Of a stretch of 9,929 nt of DNA, positions 1 to 6,956 are shown one piece after another. The notes beneath the pieces are model-generated. The model was not told the origin of the DNA, made no database searches, and worked only from the letters and a program-made list of their open reading frames with translations. The first letter of the stretch is position 1. Each line of letters opens with the position of its first letter. The DNA comes from Chloroflexota bacterium (lineage in GTDB: Bacteria; Chloroflexota; UBA6077; FW602-bin22; JACQUS01): contig JACQUS010000260.1 of NCBI GenBank assembly GCA_016210125.1, positions 1-9,929 on the forward strand. Reading direction: 5' to 3'. A program made the translations under genes and the position numbers.

Positions 1-54
1 GCCGATGATCTAGGTGAGACCACCTCGCCGCTGCAACGAGCGGGCGTTACGGGG

Positions 55-444
55 GTGCGGCCCGTGCTTGCCGACCGCGTGAGCCAGCTCCTGCGCGGGG
101 TGCAGACGCGGCCCGGACCCCGCCTGGCTGGTGCAGCCACTCCCGCGCCGCAGCCCGGCGCGCCGACCGAGGCGCCCGACTTCGGCCAGCAGCTCCTCCA
201 GATCGCCAAAGCGCAGCAGGAAGCGCTCCAGCAAGGCGACATGACCCAGTTCCGCGCGCTCGCCGCGCAGCGCGCGCAGATGACGGCCAAGGTCCACCAG
301 GTGCTCAGCTCGCGCTCGCCCAGCGTCGACCCGCAGCTCCAGGCCGAGCTCCAACGCCTGGACCAGGCCACCCGCCAGATGCTCGTCCGGCGCTATGCCA
401 CAGCGCAGAGCCCACCGCCGCGCCAGCCCGGCACCCCGGCCTGA
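55..444 (+). CDS. Small helical protein, possibly FliT/FlgN-like; may be a 3' fragment
   Basis: Codon use has the strong G/C third-position bias of the other genes here, so this is very likely coding. The 129-residue product has a Pro/Ala-rich N-terminal third (to about residue 40). A helix-rich part follows, with spaced Leu, Gln and Arg and a Gly-Asp turn (IAKAQQEALQQGDMTQFRAL), and the tail is Pro-rich. The helix-turn-helix pattern with a central 'GD' resembles FliT/FlgN-type export chaperones, but this is weak and I do not claim the function. No signal peptide or membrane segment is visible. The GTG at 55 is one possible start; another GTG lies at 64, and neither has a convincing ribosome binding site. 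The frame is open back to base 1, so the gene may begin outside the window. The codons before 55 have less biased third positions, which favours a start near 55. Confidence 0.6.
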   Translation: MRPVLADRVSQLLRGVQTRPGPRLAGAATPAPQPGAPTEAPDFGQQLLQIAKAQQEALQQGDMTQFRALAAQRAQMTAKVHQVLSSRSPSVDPQLQAELQRLDQATRQMLVRRYATAQSPPPRQPGTPA

Positions 445-759
445 CCGCCGCCGGCTCGCCAGAGTCGAGTCTTCGACCTCAGAGAACGCGGCCGCCCACG
501 GGCACCTCGCCCTCGACCGCCAGCAGCACGACGCGCATGTCCAGCGCCCCGAAGGCTTGCCGTGCATCCACATCCCATCCCGGGGCCGCCGCTCGATCGA
601 GCGCTCCCGCCGCGGGCGCGCCCAGCGGGTGGCCTCCGTGTGCCCGCTCCTTCAGCATAGACGCTTGTCGCGCCCAGCGGCGGCTGGTAGACTGAGGTCA
701 ACGCAGTCATGAGCGGCGCGGGGCGGCATTCAGCCTCCAGCCGGAGCGGAGTCGCGCGC
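445..759. other. Gene-free stretch upstream of the copper operon
   Basis: About 315 bases with no reading frame that has convincing codon bias. The open frames here on both strands give Arg/Cys-rich, low-complexity shadow proteins. A weak 5-bp hairpin (arms 464-468 and 473-477) follows the preceding stop codon. A candidate promoter lies at 665-693. If the next gene started at the ATG at 709 rather than 760, the last 51 bases would be coding. Confidence 0.5.
665..693 (+). promoter_or_regulatory. Candidate housekeeping-type promoter for the copper operon
   Basis: TTGTCG (665-670) and TAGACT (688-693) are separated by 17 bases. Each matches the sigma-70 consensus at four of six positions. Transcription would begin near 700, just ahead of the first operon gene. 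In DNA this GC-rich, an AT-containing pair at ideal spacing is suggestive but not proof. Confidence 0.3.
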
Positions 760-1215
760 ATGGGTAGGCCGCGGGCCGGATGGCTCGTGCTTATGTACTG
801 CCAGCTCAGCACGGCGCTCGCGCTGTGGCTGGCGGTTGCCGTGCCCGTCGCCTGCCACCACGCCGCGCCGCAGCCGCTGTTCCTGGCCACGCCCCACGAC
901 CACGGCGTGCATGCGCATGGCGCCTTCGGGCCGCTTCAGCCGCGCGATGGCCACCGCTTGGCTCAGCGTGGTGGGCTGGCGGCCGAGCCGCTGCCCGGAG
1001 TAGGCGAGCGCTGTGCCTCTTGCCATCTGCACGCCACGTCTCCCGCGGCCGACGCCCTCACCGCGCCAGCCGCGGCCCTGGCGCCGCCGCCGGATGTCGC
1101 CCCGCCGCTGACGGTACTGCGCCTACATGCTCCGCCCGCCGGCGGCGGGCCTAGCCCCGTACTCGCACGCGACGACCCGCCACCTCGTGCAGCTCTCCCG
1201 TCCACCAGCGCGTAG
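760..1215 (+). CDS. Exported His/Cys-rich small protein, DUF2946-like, first gene of the copper operon
   Basis: The ATG at 760 is preferred because GGAG at 748-751 lies eight bases upstream and it puts a basic N-terminus (MGRPR) directly before a hydrophobic segment (about residues 8-31). An in-frame ATG at 709 would add 17 residues before the signal. The 151-residue product has likely metal-binding groups: C32-H33-H34, H46-x-H48, H51-x-H53 and C85-A-S-C88-H89-x-H91. The last matches the CxxCH haem c motif but could equally be a metal site. The C-terminal third is Ala/Pro-rich and ends in a 'PPPRAALP' type tail. A short membrane-targeted protein with a His/Cys cluster and a Pro-rich end, beside CopC/CopD, resembles the DUF2946 family, but the match is loose. 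It may be an outer-face copper-binding or sensing protein. It lies 71 bases before copC on the same strand. Confidence 0.6.
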   Translation: MGRPRAGWLVLMYCQLSTALALWLAVAVPVACHHAAPQPLFLATPHDHGVHAHGAFGPLQPRDGHRLAQRGGLAAEPLPGVGERCASCHLHATSPAADALTAPAAALAPPPDVAPPLTVLRLHAPPAGGGPSPVLARDDPPPRAALPSTSA

Positions 1216-1286
1216 ACGGCCTGCCACGCCGGCCGCGTCTGGTGGGTCTGTGCGGCATTCTGCATACAGACATCTGGGAGGGCGGC

Positions 1287-2195
1287 ATGGACCGCACGTG
1301 TTTTTCCCTTCGCGCTTGGCTACACGCTTTGGCGATGGCGCTCGTCGTCGCCGCCACCCTCGCGCCGACGGTCGGCGCGCACGCGCGGCTGGCCCGCGCG
1401 GAGCCGGCCGCCGACGCGGTCGTCGCCGCGGCGCCGGCGACGGTCAAGCTCTGGTTCACCGAGGAGCTCAAAACCGAGGGCACGACGGCCGAGGTCGTCG
1501 ACGCCCAGGGCCAGCGCGTCGACCGCGGCGACGCCAAGGTCGAACTGAACGACCCTGACCGCAAGCTCGTGGTCGTCTCGCTCTTGCCGGATCTGGTCCA
1601 CGGCACGTACACCGTCCGCTGGACGAGCGTCTCGGCCGAGGATGGGGACACCGAGCGCGGCGAGTTCCAGTTCCACATCGGCCAGCGCAGCGCGCCACCG
1701 CCCGCGCCGGCGCCGGCCCCGGCGGTGCACCTGCACATCGAGGCGCCGCGCGACCACGCCGAGGTGCACGGCGACAGCGTGGAGATCGTCGCGCACCTCG
1801 AGGGCGGCACGCTCGCCGAGATCGGCCACCTCCACGTCTTCGTCGATGGCCGCTACGTGATGCAGGCCGATGACGAGCGCTTCACCCTGCGTGGCCTGAG
1901 CGGCGGCGAGCACACGATCAAGGTCGAGCTCGCCGGGCGCGACCACTTCGCACTCAAGCCCGCGGTGGAGGCCAGCGTGCGCGTCCGCGTGGCCGGCAGC
2001 GTCGCGGCCGGGGCGCCGCCGGCGGCCGAGCACGGCCACGGCACGCCGGCGGCCACGGAGGAGCACGGCCACGAGGCCAGCGCCCCGCCACGGCGGCTCC
2101 CACGAGCCGGTGGAGCGCCGCTCGACGCGGCGCTGCTGGCCGGGCTGGGTCTGGCCGGGGCCGGGCTCGCCCTGCGTCGCGTGGTGCGGCGCTAG
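1287..2195 (+). CDS. copC: CopC-like copper-binding protein with DUF4399-like domain and LPRAG-type C-terminal anchor
   Basis: The ATG at 1287 follows GGGAGG (1276-1281), giving 302 residues; the longer frame from 1242 lacks a ribosome site. The signal peptide is about residues 1-31, cleaved before H32-A-R-L, so the mature chain starts with His as in known CopC proteins. Residues 32-132 form a CopC domain (PAA..V..AP..V.LWFTE, YTVRW..VSAEDG). In CopC, Cu(II) is held by His1 and an Asp-x-His pair; here that pair is D119-G-D121, so the second His is missing. A Pro/Ala linker leads to residues 147-233, a second beta domain with GHLHVFVDGR and GGEHTIKVEL, like the GHFH domains encoded at 7027-7884. 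Next come a His-rich stretch (HGHG, HGHE), then LPRAG (271-275), a hydrophobic helix and an Arg-rich end, which resembles a sortase signal. CopC family members usually have only the first domain. The next gene lies 108 bases downstream. Confidence 0.9.
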   Translation: MDRTCFSLRAWLHALAMALVVAATLAPTVGAHARLARAEPAADAVVAAAPATVKLWFTEELKTEGTTAEVVDAQGQRVDRGDAKVELNDPDRKLVVVSLLPDLVHGTYTVRWTSVSAEDGDTERGEFQFHIGQRSAPPPAPAPAPAVHLHIEAPRDHAEVHGDSVEIVAHLEGGTLAEIGHLHVFVDGRYVMQADDERFTLRGLSGGEHTIKVELAGRDHFALKPAVEASVRVRVAGSVAAGAPPAAEHGHGTPAATEEHGHEASAPPRRLPRAGGAPLDAALLAGLGLAGAGLALRRVVRR

Positions 2196-2203
2196 GGCGC
2201 ACG

Positions 2204-2232
2204 CCGAGGCGGGCAGGGCGCGCCGGCCTCGG
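2204..2232 (+). terminator. Hairpin between copC and the next gene
   Basis: CCGAGGC (2204-2210) and GCCTCGG (2226-2232) form a perfect 7-bp stem with a 15-base loop, nine bases after the copC stop codon. No T-run follows. It could be a weak terminator or a processing and stability hairpin inside the operon. Stems this size also arise by chance in such GC-rich DNA. Confidence 0.3.
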
Positions 2233-2303
2233 TGACCACGCTTACAGCGCCGGATCGCGCGCCGGTGTTCGCTCATATTTGACTTGAACGGAGGATCGCT
2301 CGC

Positions 2304-2972
2304 GTGGAGATCAGACGACCGCAGTTCGTGCTCTTCGGCGCCGCGCTGGCGGCGCTGCTCTCGCTCCTGCCGCTCTTCCCCGGCCAGGTCCTGGCCCACG
2401 AGCGGCGCCCGATCGCCGGCAAGTACCAACTCGTTGTCGGCTTCCTCAATGAGCCGGCCTTCGCCGGCCAGATGAACGGCATCGACCTGCGCGTCACCGT
2501 CCCCGCCGAAGGCGACAAGCCGATCGAGGGACTGGAGAAGACGCTCAAGGCGACGGTCATCGTCGGCGGCGGTGCGCGCACCATGGAGGTGCGCCTGGAG
2601 CCGCGCTTCCGCCAACCGGGCGCGTACGCCGGCTACTTCATGCCGACGCGCGAGGGCAGCTACATCTTCCAGTTCACCGGGACCATCGACGGCACAGCGA
2701 TCAACGAGACGTTCGAGTCTGGGCCGGGCCGCTTCAACGACGTGCAAGCGCTCCAGCCGCTGCAGTTCCCCGAGCGCCTGCCCGACCCGGCGGCCATAGC
2801 GAGCGAGCTGCGCACGGCCCGCGAGGAGGCCGCGGGGGCGCGCACGCTGGCCCTCGGCGGCGTCGCGGCCGGCGTGCTCGGCCTGCTGGCCGGCCTCGTC
2901 GCCCTGGTGACACGCCCGCGCCCGACCGGTGCGGTGGCGCGGCGCCCGGGCGCCGAGGAGTCCCACGGGTGA
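2304..2972 (+). CDS. Membrane-anchored exported protein of CopC/CopD clusters (function unknown)
   Basis: A GTG start at 2304 is supported by GGAGG at 2290-2294, nine bases upstream. The product is 222 residues. The signal peptide is about residues 1-31 (MEIRRPQ, then a Leu/Ala core), with likely cleavage VLA|HE, which leaves His at the mature N-terminus. Residues 38-150 look like one beta-sandwich (KYQLVVGFLNEPAF, LKATVIVGG, ETFESGPGRFNDV). A helix at about 163-180, a membrane helix at about 182-203 and a short Arg-rich tail follow, so the protein is held on the outer face of the membrane. Similar exported domains occur beside copper transport genes in Actinobacteria and Chloroflexota as conserved hypothetical proteins; a YtkA/FixH-type fold is possible. 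Its stop overlaps the next start (GTGA), which suggests translational coupling and fixed stoichiometry with the CopC-CopD fusion. Copper binding is inferred from context and the N-terminal His. Confidence 0.8.
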   Translation: MEIRRPQFVLFGAALAALLSLLPLFPGQVLAHERRPIAGKYQLVVGFLNEPAFAGQMNGIDLRVTVPAEGDKPIEGLEKTLKATVIVGGGARTMEVRLEPRFRQPGAYAGYFMPTREGSYIFQFTGTIDGTAINETFESGPGRFNDVQALQPLQFPERLPDPAAIASELRTAREEAAGARTLALGGVAAGVLGLLAGLVALVTRPRPTGAVARRPGAEESHG

Positions 2973-5900
2973 GCGCGCGGCGCTGTGGCGGCGGGGTTGC
3001 GCGCGCCTTGCTCGCTGGACTGGCCGCCGCGCTCGTGGCTGCTCTGCTTGGCGCGAGCGTCGCGCGCGCGCACGCCAACCTCGAGCGCGCCGACCCGCCG
3101 GCCGGCGCCGTGCTGCAGGAGGCGCCGCGCGAGCTGCGCCTCTGGTTCTCCGAGGCCATCGAGCCGCGCTTCAGCGGCGTGCAGGTGCTCGACCGCGAGC
3201 GCCGGCCGGTGCCGCTCGGCGCGCTGCGCGTCGCCAACGCCGAGGGCACCGAGGTCGTGGTCGCGCTGCCGGAGCTGCCGGCCGGCACCTACGCGGTGGC
3301 CTGGCGCGCGCTGTCGCGCGTCGACGGCCACATCACCCAGGGTCTGTACCCGCTGACCATCGGCCTCGACCAGGCACCGGCCGGGGCCGACCTGGCGGCG
3401 CCGTCCGGCGAGGCGCCCGCGCCGCTGGACGTGCTGGCGCGCTGGCTGAACTACGTCGCCGCGGCGCTCCTGCTCGGCGCGCTGGCTTTCGGCCGCCTGG
3501 CCCTCGGGCCGGCGCTCGCCAGCCGTGCCGACGCCGAGCTGGCCGCCGTCGTCGCGCTGCGGCTGCGCCGGCTGGCGCTCGCCGGCACCGGCGGCCTCGC
3601 TCTCGGCGCGTTCCTGCTGCTCTGGATGCAGGCGCGGCAGGCCGGCGGCGTCGGCAGCCTCGAGGCGCTCCACCCGGCGCTGTGGCTCGACGTGCTGGGC
3701 ACGCGCTTCGGGCCGATCTGGCTGCTGCGCGTGGCCAGCATCGCCGCGCTGGCGGCCCTCGCCGTCCGGCTCTACCCGCGGCAAGGCTGGTCGCGCGGGG
3801 CGCCGCGCCGGCCGCTGTGGCTGCTGGTGCTGCCGGCCGGCGCCCTCCTGCTGCTGACGACGACCCTTAGCAGCCACGCCGTCGCCGCGGCGCAGGGCGG
3901 GCCGGCCGCCTGGCTCGCCGACTGGCTGCATCTCCTGGGGGCGAGCGTCTGGGTCGGTGGGCTGGCGGCCCTCGCCGCCACGCTCCCGCTGGCGCGCCGC
4001 GCCGGGCTGGCGACGGCGCTACTCCGGCGCTTCTCCACCCTGGCGCTGCTCAGCGTCGCCGCGCTCGCGCTGACCGGCCTCTACCAGGCCTGGCTGCACG
4101 TGCGCACGCCCAGCGCGCTGCTGGAGACCCCCTACGGGCAGGCCCTTCTGGTCAAGCTCGCGCTGCTCGTCGCGGCGCTGGCGCTCGGGGCGCATAACCT
4201 GCTGGCTGCGCGGCGGCCGGCGGCGCAGGTGCCGGTCGGCCGCGTGCGGCGCGCTGTCTGGGGCGAGCTGGCGCTGCTCGGCGCCGTGCTCGGCGCCGTC
4301 GGCGCGCTGACCAGCCTTCCGCCGGCCTGGGATGTCTATCGCCTGGCCAACCGTGGCCTCGTCGAGCGCGTCGCCGTCGCCGACCTGCGGCTGACGCTGC
4401 GCGTCGACCCGGGTGCCGCCGGCGTCAATACCTTCGACCTCGAGGTGCGCGAGCAGGACGGCCAGCCGGCGCGGCAGGTCCAACGCGTGACGTTGCGCTT
4501 GCGCCCGCTGCTCGTCGAGCTTGGCGAGAGCGAGCTGCGCCTGGCGCCGGCCGGCGAGGCGCGCTACCGCGGCCAGGGCGGCTACCTCTCGCTCCCCGGC
4601 TACTGGCAGGTCGAGCTGATCGTCCGCCGCGCCGGCCTGGAGGACGCGCGCACCGCCGTGCGGCTGGCCGTGCCGAGCGAGCCGGGCGGCGCGCTGCCGG
4701 GCGCCCGGGCTGCCGGAGCGCCTGGCTTCAGTCGCGAGGTGCTCATCGGGCTGCTGGTCCTGGCACTCGGCGCGGTGTTGGTCGTCGGCTCGGCGCGCGT
4801 CGGCCGGCGGCGCGTCTGGGCCGGCGTCGTGGCGATGGCGCTGGGCTTCGTCCTCAGCGCCGTGGGCACCTACGCGGCGACGACCGCCTGGCTCGGAGCG
4901 GGCACGGCGCTCGCCAATCCGTTCCCGCCCGACGAGGCGTCGGTGCGGCGCGGGGCCGAGGTCTACGCGCAGCACTGCGCTGCCTGCCACGGGCCGAGCG
5001 GCCGCGGCGATGGGCCGCTCGCCCTCACCATGAACCCGCGCCCGGTCGACCTGCGGCTGCACGTCACGGCGCACAGCGAGGCCGAGCTGTTCCAATTCGT
5101 CAGCCGCGGCCTCGCCGGGACGCACATGCCGGCCTTCGCCGACCGCCTGAGCGCCGACGATCGCTGGCACGTGGTGAACTACCTGCGCACGGCGTTCGAT
5201 CCGCAGGCCGGCCAGCAGCCGGGCCAATCGGGCGCCACGCCACCAGGGGCTCGACCGCTAGACACCCCGGCACGCTCGCCGGGTCGGCCGCAGCCGTCCG
5301 CGCCCAGCGCCGCGGCGCCAGCGTCGCCAGCCGGACCGCCGACCTCCGCTGTAGCGCCACTGCAGGAAAAGGTCCAGCCCCTGCCGAGCACACCGAGCCC
5401 GTCGCCGGCCGCGCGTCGGCCCACCGCGGCGCAGCCGACCGCCGCGCCAACGGCCAACCAGCCGCAGCCAGCACGCGCCGGCTGCCACCACCTGCACTGG
5501 CTCGGCCACGCCGCCTTCCTCCTCACCACGGCCAACGGCACGCGCCTGCTGTTCGATCCGTTCGGGCTGGACCTCGGCTATGCCGTCCCGCTGCTCCCGA
5601 CGGTCGACGCCGTGCTCGTCAGCAACCCCCGATCCGACAGCAGCAACGTGGCCGTGGCCCCGGGATCCCACGTGGTCAACGGCCAAGGTCTCTCGGCCGT
5701 CCACGGCGTCGTCGGCGAAAGCCACGTGTATTCGGGCTTCCCAGGCGACCTGTACTTCGGCGGCCCAACCTATCGCGACGCCGTACACGGCGCGCGCTTC
5801 GGCCGCAATGCCCTCTTTCTCGCCGCCGCCGACGATCTGAACGGCACGCGCTTCTTGCACCTCGGTGGCCTCGGCCACGTGCTCGGCGATGAGCACGTCG

Positions 5901-6205
5901 AGCGCATTCGCAGCGCGCCGCGCGTCGACGTGCTCATGGTGCCAGTCGGCGGCGTGGCCGCGCTCGACGCCACCGCGGCGGCCGAGGTCGTCCGCCAGAT
6001 CAACCCGCGCCTCGCCGTGCCGATGGCCTACAAGACCAGCCGAACGCGCCTCGATTGGCCCGGCGCTGGCGTGGAGCCCTTCCTCACCGGCCGCGCCGGC
6101 ATGCCGGTGCGGCGCGAGCTGTCCGATACGATCGTCGTCTGCCCCGGTGAGCTGCCTGAGCGCACGGTCGTCGTCGTGCCCGCCCCGCCCGGGGGTGATG
6201 GGTGA
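2969..6205 (+). CDS. copD: CopC-CopD-cytochrome c fusion with C-terminal degenerate metallo-beta-lactamase-fold domain
   Basis: A GTG start overlaps the previous stop by four bases; the product is 1078 residues. Order: signal peptide (1-34); CopC domain (35-131) with intact ligands, mature His1 (H35) and D119-G-H121; linker; CopD with about eight helices (161-455), including H303, D318, H321, W328 and H409 in typical CopD settings; an extracytoplasmic FixH/YtkA-like beta domain (455-570); two helices (591-609, 616-642); cytochrome c (650-743) with C670-A-A-C673-H674 and likely axial M720; a Pro/Ala/Ser linker (744-838); and a UlaG/Lactamase_B_3-like domain (839-1078). The helix count puts every soluble domain outside. 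CopC-CopD fusions are known (YcnJ type); the cytochrome plus lactamase-fold extension is unusual. The lactamase domain keeps the framework (HWLGHAAFLL, HLG.LGH, VPVGG, KT) but has N886-P-R888-S-D890-S891 for HxHxDH, R936 for the YHD His, G967 for the HLGD Asp and A1020 for the MHYKT His. It is therefore probably not a metal hydrolase. The frame stays open with normal codon bias throughout, so this is not a pseudogene. Likely role: copper movement or delivery coupled to electron transfer. Confidence 0.92.
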   Translation: MSARRCGGGVARALLAGLAAALVAALLGASVARAHANLERADPPAGAVLQEAPRELRLWFSEAIEPRFSGVQVLDRERRPVPLGALRVANAEGTEVVVALPELPAGTYAVAWRALSRVDGHITQGLYPLTIGLDQAPAGADLAAPSGEAPAPLDVLARWLNYVAAALLLGALAFGRLALGPALASRADAELAAVVALRLRRLALAGTGGLALGAFLLLWMQARQAGGVGSLEALHPALWLDVLGTRFGPIWLLRVASIAALAALAVRLYPRQGWSRGAPRRPLWLLVLPAGALLLLTTTLSSHAVAAAQGGPAAWLADWLHLLGASVWVGGLAALAATLPLARRAGLATALLRRFSTLALLSVAALALTGLYQAWLHVRTPSALLETPYGQALLVKLALLVAALALGAHNLLAARRPAAQVPVGRVRRAVWGELALLGAVLGAVGALTSLPPAWDVYRLANRGLVERVAVADLRLTLRVDPGAAGVNTFDLEVREQDGQPARQVQRVTLRLRPLLVELGESELRLAPAGEARYRGQGGYLSLPGYWQVELIVRRAGLEDARTAVRLAVPSEPGGALPGARAAGAPGFSREVLIGLLVLALGAVLVVGSARVGRRRVWAGVVAMALGFVLSAVGTYAATTAWLGAGTALANPFPPDEASVRRGAEVYAQHCAACHGPSGRGDGPLALTMNPRPVDLRLHVTAHSEAELFQFVSRGLAGTHMPAFADRLSADDRWHVVNYLRTAFDPQAGQQPGQSGATPPGARPLDTPARSPGRPQPSAPSAAAPASPAGPPTSAVAPLQEKVQPLPSTPSPSPAARRPTAAQPTAAPTANQPQPARAGCHHLHWLGHAAFLLTTANGTRLLFDPFGLDLGYAVPLLPTVDAVLVSNPRSDSSNVAVAPGSHVVNGQGLSAVHGVVGESHVYSGFPGDLYFGGPTYRDAVHGARFGRNALFLAAADDLNGTRFLHLGGLGHVLGDEHVERIRSAPRVDVLMVPVGGVAALDATAAAEVVRQINPRLAVPMAYKTSRTRLDWPGAGVEPFLTGRAGMPVRRELSDTIVVCPGELPERTVVVVPAPPGGDG

Positions 6206-6251
6206 TGAGAGGATACCGGGGGTGGGCACGTCGCGCCCCGGGCGCAGGCAC

Positions 6252-6270
6252 AGCCGGCCGCACGCCGGCT
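6252..6270. terminator. Hairpin between convergent genes, possible two-way terminator
   Basis: AGCCGGC (6252-6258) and GCCGGCT (6264-6270) make a perfect 7-bp stem around a 5-base loop. It sits in the 63-base gap between two converging genes and runs into the stop codon of the minus-strand cytochrome gene. There is no T-run on either side, so an intrinsic terminator is only possible. Confidence 0.4.
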
Positions 6271-6904
6271 AGCTGTTCGGCGCGCCGGCGGCCACCCAGG
6301 CACGGATCAGCTCCACCTGCCGCCGGTCGAGCGGCGGGCCGCCGAGCGGCATGTAGCCGACGTCGACGGCGTCGACGAGGATGCTCTGGTCGGGCCGGCC
6401 GGGCAAGATTACCTTGCGGATGTTCGTCCCCTTCAGCACGTTCTCGTAGCTCGTCAGGCGTAGCTCGCGCGGCGCGTTCGGGCCGGAATGGCAGACGACA
6501 CAGCGCTGCTGGAAGATGGGCAGGACGTCGCGCGCAAAGCTGGGCGCGGCCGGTCCGGCAGGGCGCTGCGCAGGCGGCGGCGTTGGCTTCGGCGCTGGAG
6601 CGGACGGGCGCGGCGTCGGGCTCGCCGGCAGCGCCGTCGGCGTCGGCGGCGCGCTCGTCTGCGTCGGGCGCAGCGCCATCGGCGTCGGCGGCAGCGCGGC
6701 CGGGGTCGGCGGCAGCGGAGTTGCCGCGGCCGGCAGAGGCGCGGGGCTCGGCGCCGGGCTGGCCGCAGCACGGACCTCAGCCGGCGCGGCCGGGCGCTGC
6801 GGCGTCGCTGTCGCCGCTGGCCCAGCGCAGCCCGCGAGCGCCAGAGCCAGCAGGGTCGGCGCCCACATCCAGCCGGGAAGCGCACGCCAGTGAACATCGC
6901 TCAA
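6269..6904 (-). CDS. Cytochrome c lipoprotein (Planctomycete cytochrome C / PSCyt1-like)
   Basis: The start is taken as TTG at 6904-6902, because GAGGAG (6918-6913) lies eight bases upstream and gives a compact N-terminus. No ribosome site supports the farther upstream ATG at 6937. The product is 211 residues. A short hydrophobic segment ends in lipobox LAGC with C26 as the likely lipidated residue. Residues 27 to about 115 are a Pro/Thr/Ala spacer with heptapeptide-like repeats. The cytochrome domain follows (FARDVLPIFQQRC): haem motif C135-V-V-C138-H139, a conserved 'L.SYENVLKGT' stretch, 'I.PG.P..S.L', likely axial Met in YMPLGG (M185), and a final 'I.AWV.AGA'. This is the pattern of small one-haem PSCyt1 domains. 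It is probably tethered to the outer face of the membrane and carries electrons. It lies 122 bases downstream of the LPRTG gene on the same strand and converges on the copper operon, so a joint role is plausible but unproven. Confidence 0.88.
   Translation of the reverse strand: MSDVHWRALPGWMWAPTLLALALAGCAGPAATATPQRPAAPAEVRAAASPAPSPAPLPAAATPLPPTPAALPPTPMALRPTQTSAPPTPTALPASPTPRPSAPAPKPTPPPAQRPAGPAAPSFARDVLPIFQQRCVVCHSGPNAPRELRLTSYENVLKGTNIRKVILPGRPDQSILVDAVDVGYMPLGGPPLDRRQVELIRAWVAAGAPNS
6630..6734 (-). repeat. 21-bp tandem repeats encoding the Pro-rich spacer of the cytochrome lipoprotein
   Basis: Five consecutive 21-base units start at 6630, 6651, 6672, 6693 and 6714. The first, third and fourth are clearly related (plus strand AGCGCC or AGCGCG, then a GGCGTCGGCGGC-like end); the second and fifth are degenerate. 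On the coding strand they give seven-residue units of the type P-x-A-L-P-P-T. The unit is a multiple of three, so unit gain or loss would keep the frame. Confidence 0.7.
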
Positions 6905-6912
6905 CCGACTCG

Positions 6913-6918
6913 CTCCTC
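6913..6918 (-). promoter_or_regulatory. Ribosome binding site that decides a TTG start
   Basis: The minus strand reads GAGGAG at 6918-6913, eight bases before TTG at 6904. It is the only good Shine-Dalgarno match near the N-terminus of the cytochrome lipoprotein gene, so it favours the TTG over the upstream ATG at 6937. Confidence 0.6.
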
Positions 6919-6956
6919 GCGTGGTGTCCGCCGGCAACCCGAGCGGTCAGGTGGCG

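Noticed and set aside
1320..2966. Long open frame on the minus strand (548 codons)
   Set aside because: It overlaps copC and its neighbour on the other strand and gives an Arg/Ala-rich protein with no recognisable domain. It is a by-product of high-GC codon bias in the real plus-strand genes.
2660..5227. Two long minus-strand open frames (423 and 402 codons)
   Set aside because: They are antisense to the CopC-CopD fusion, are rich in Gln/Arg/Gly with no signal, membrane or domain pattern, and have no ribosome site.
5483..6205. Lactamase-fold domain as an active metal hydrolase
   Set aside because: The HxHxDH, YHD, HLGD and MHYKT metal positions are all changed, so a hydrolase call would not be supported.
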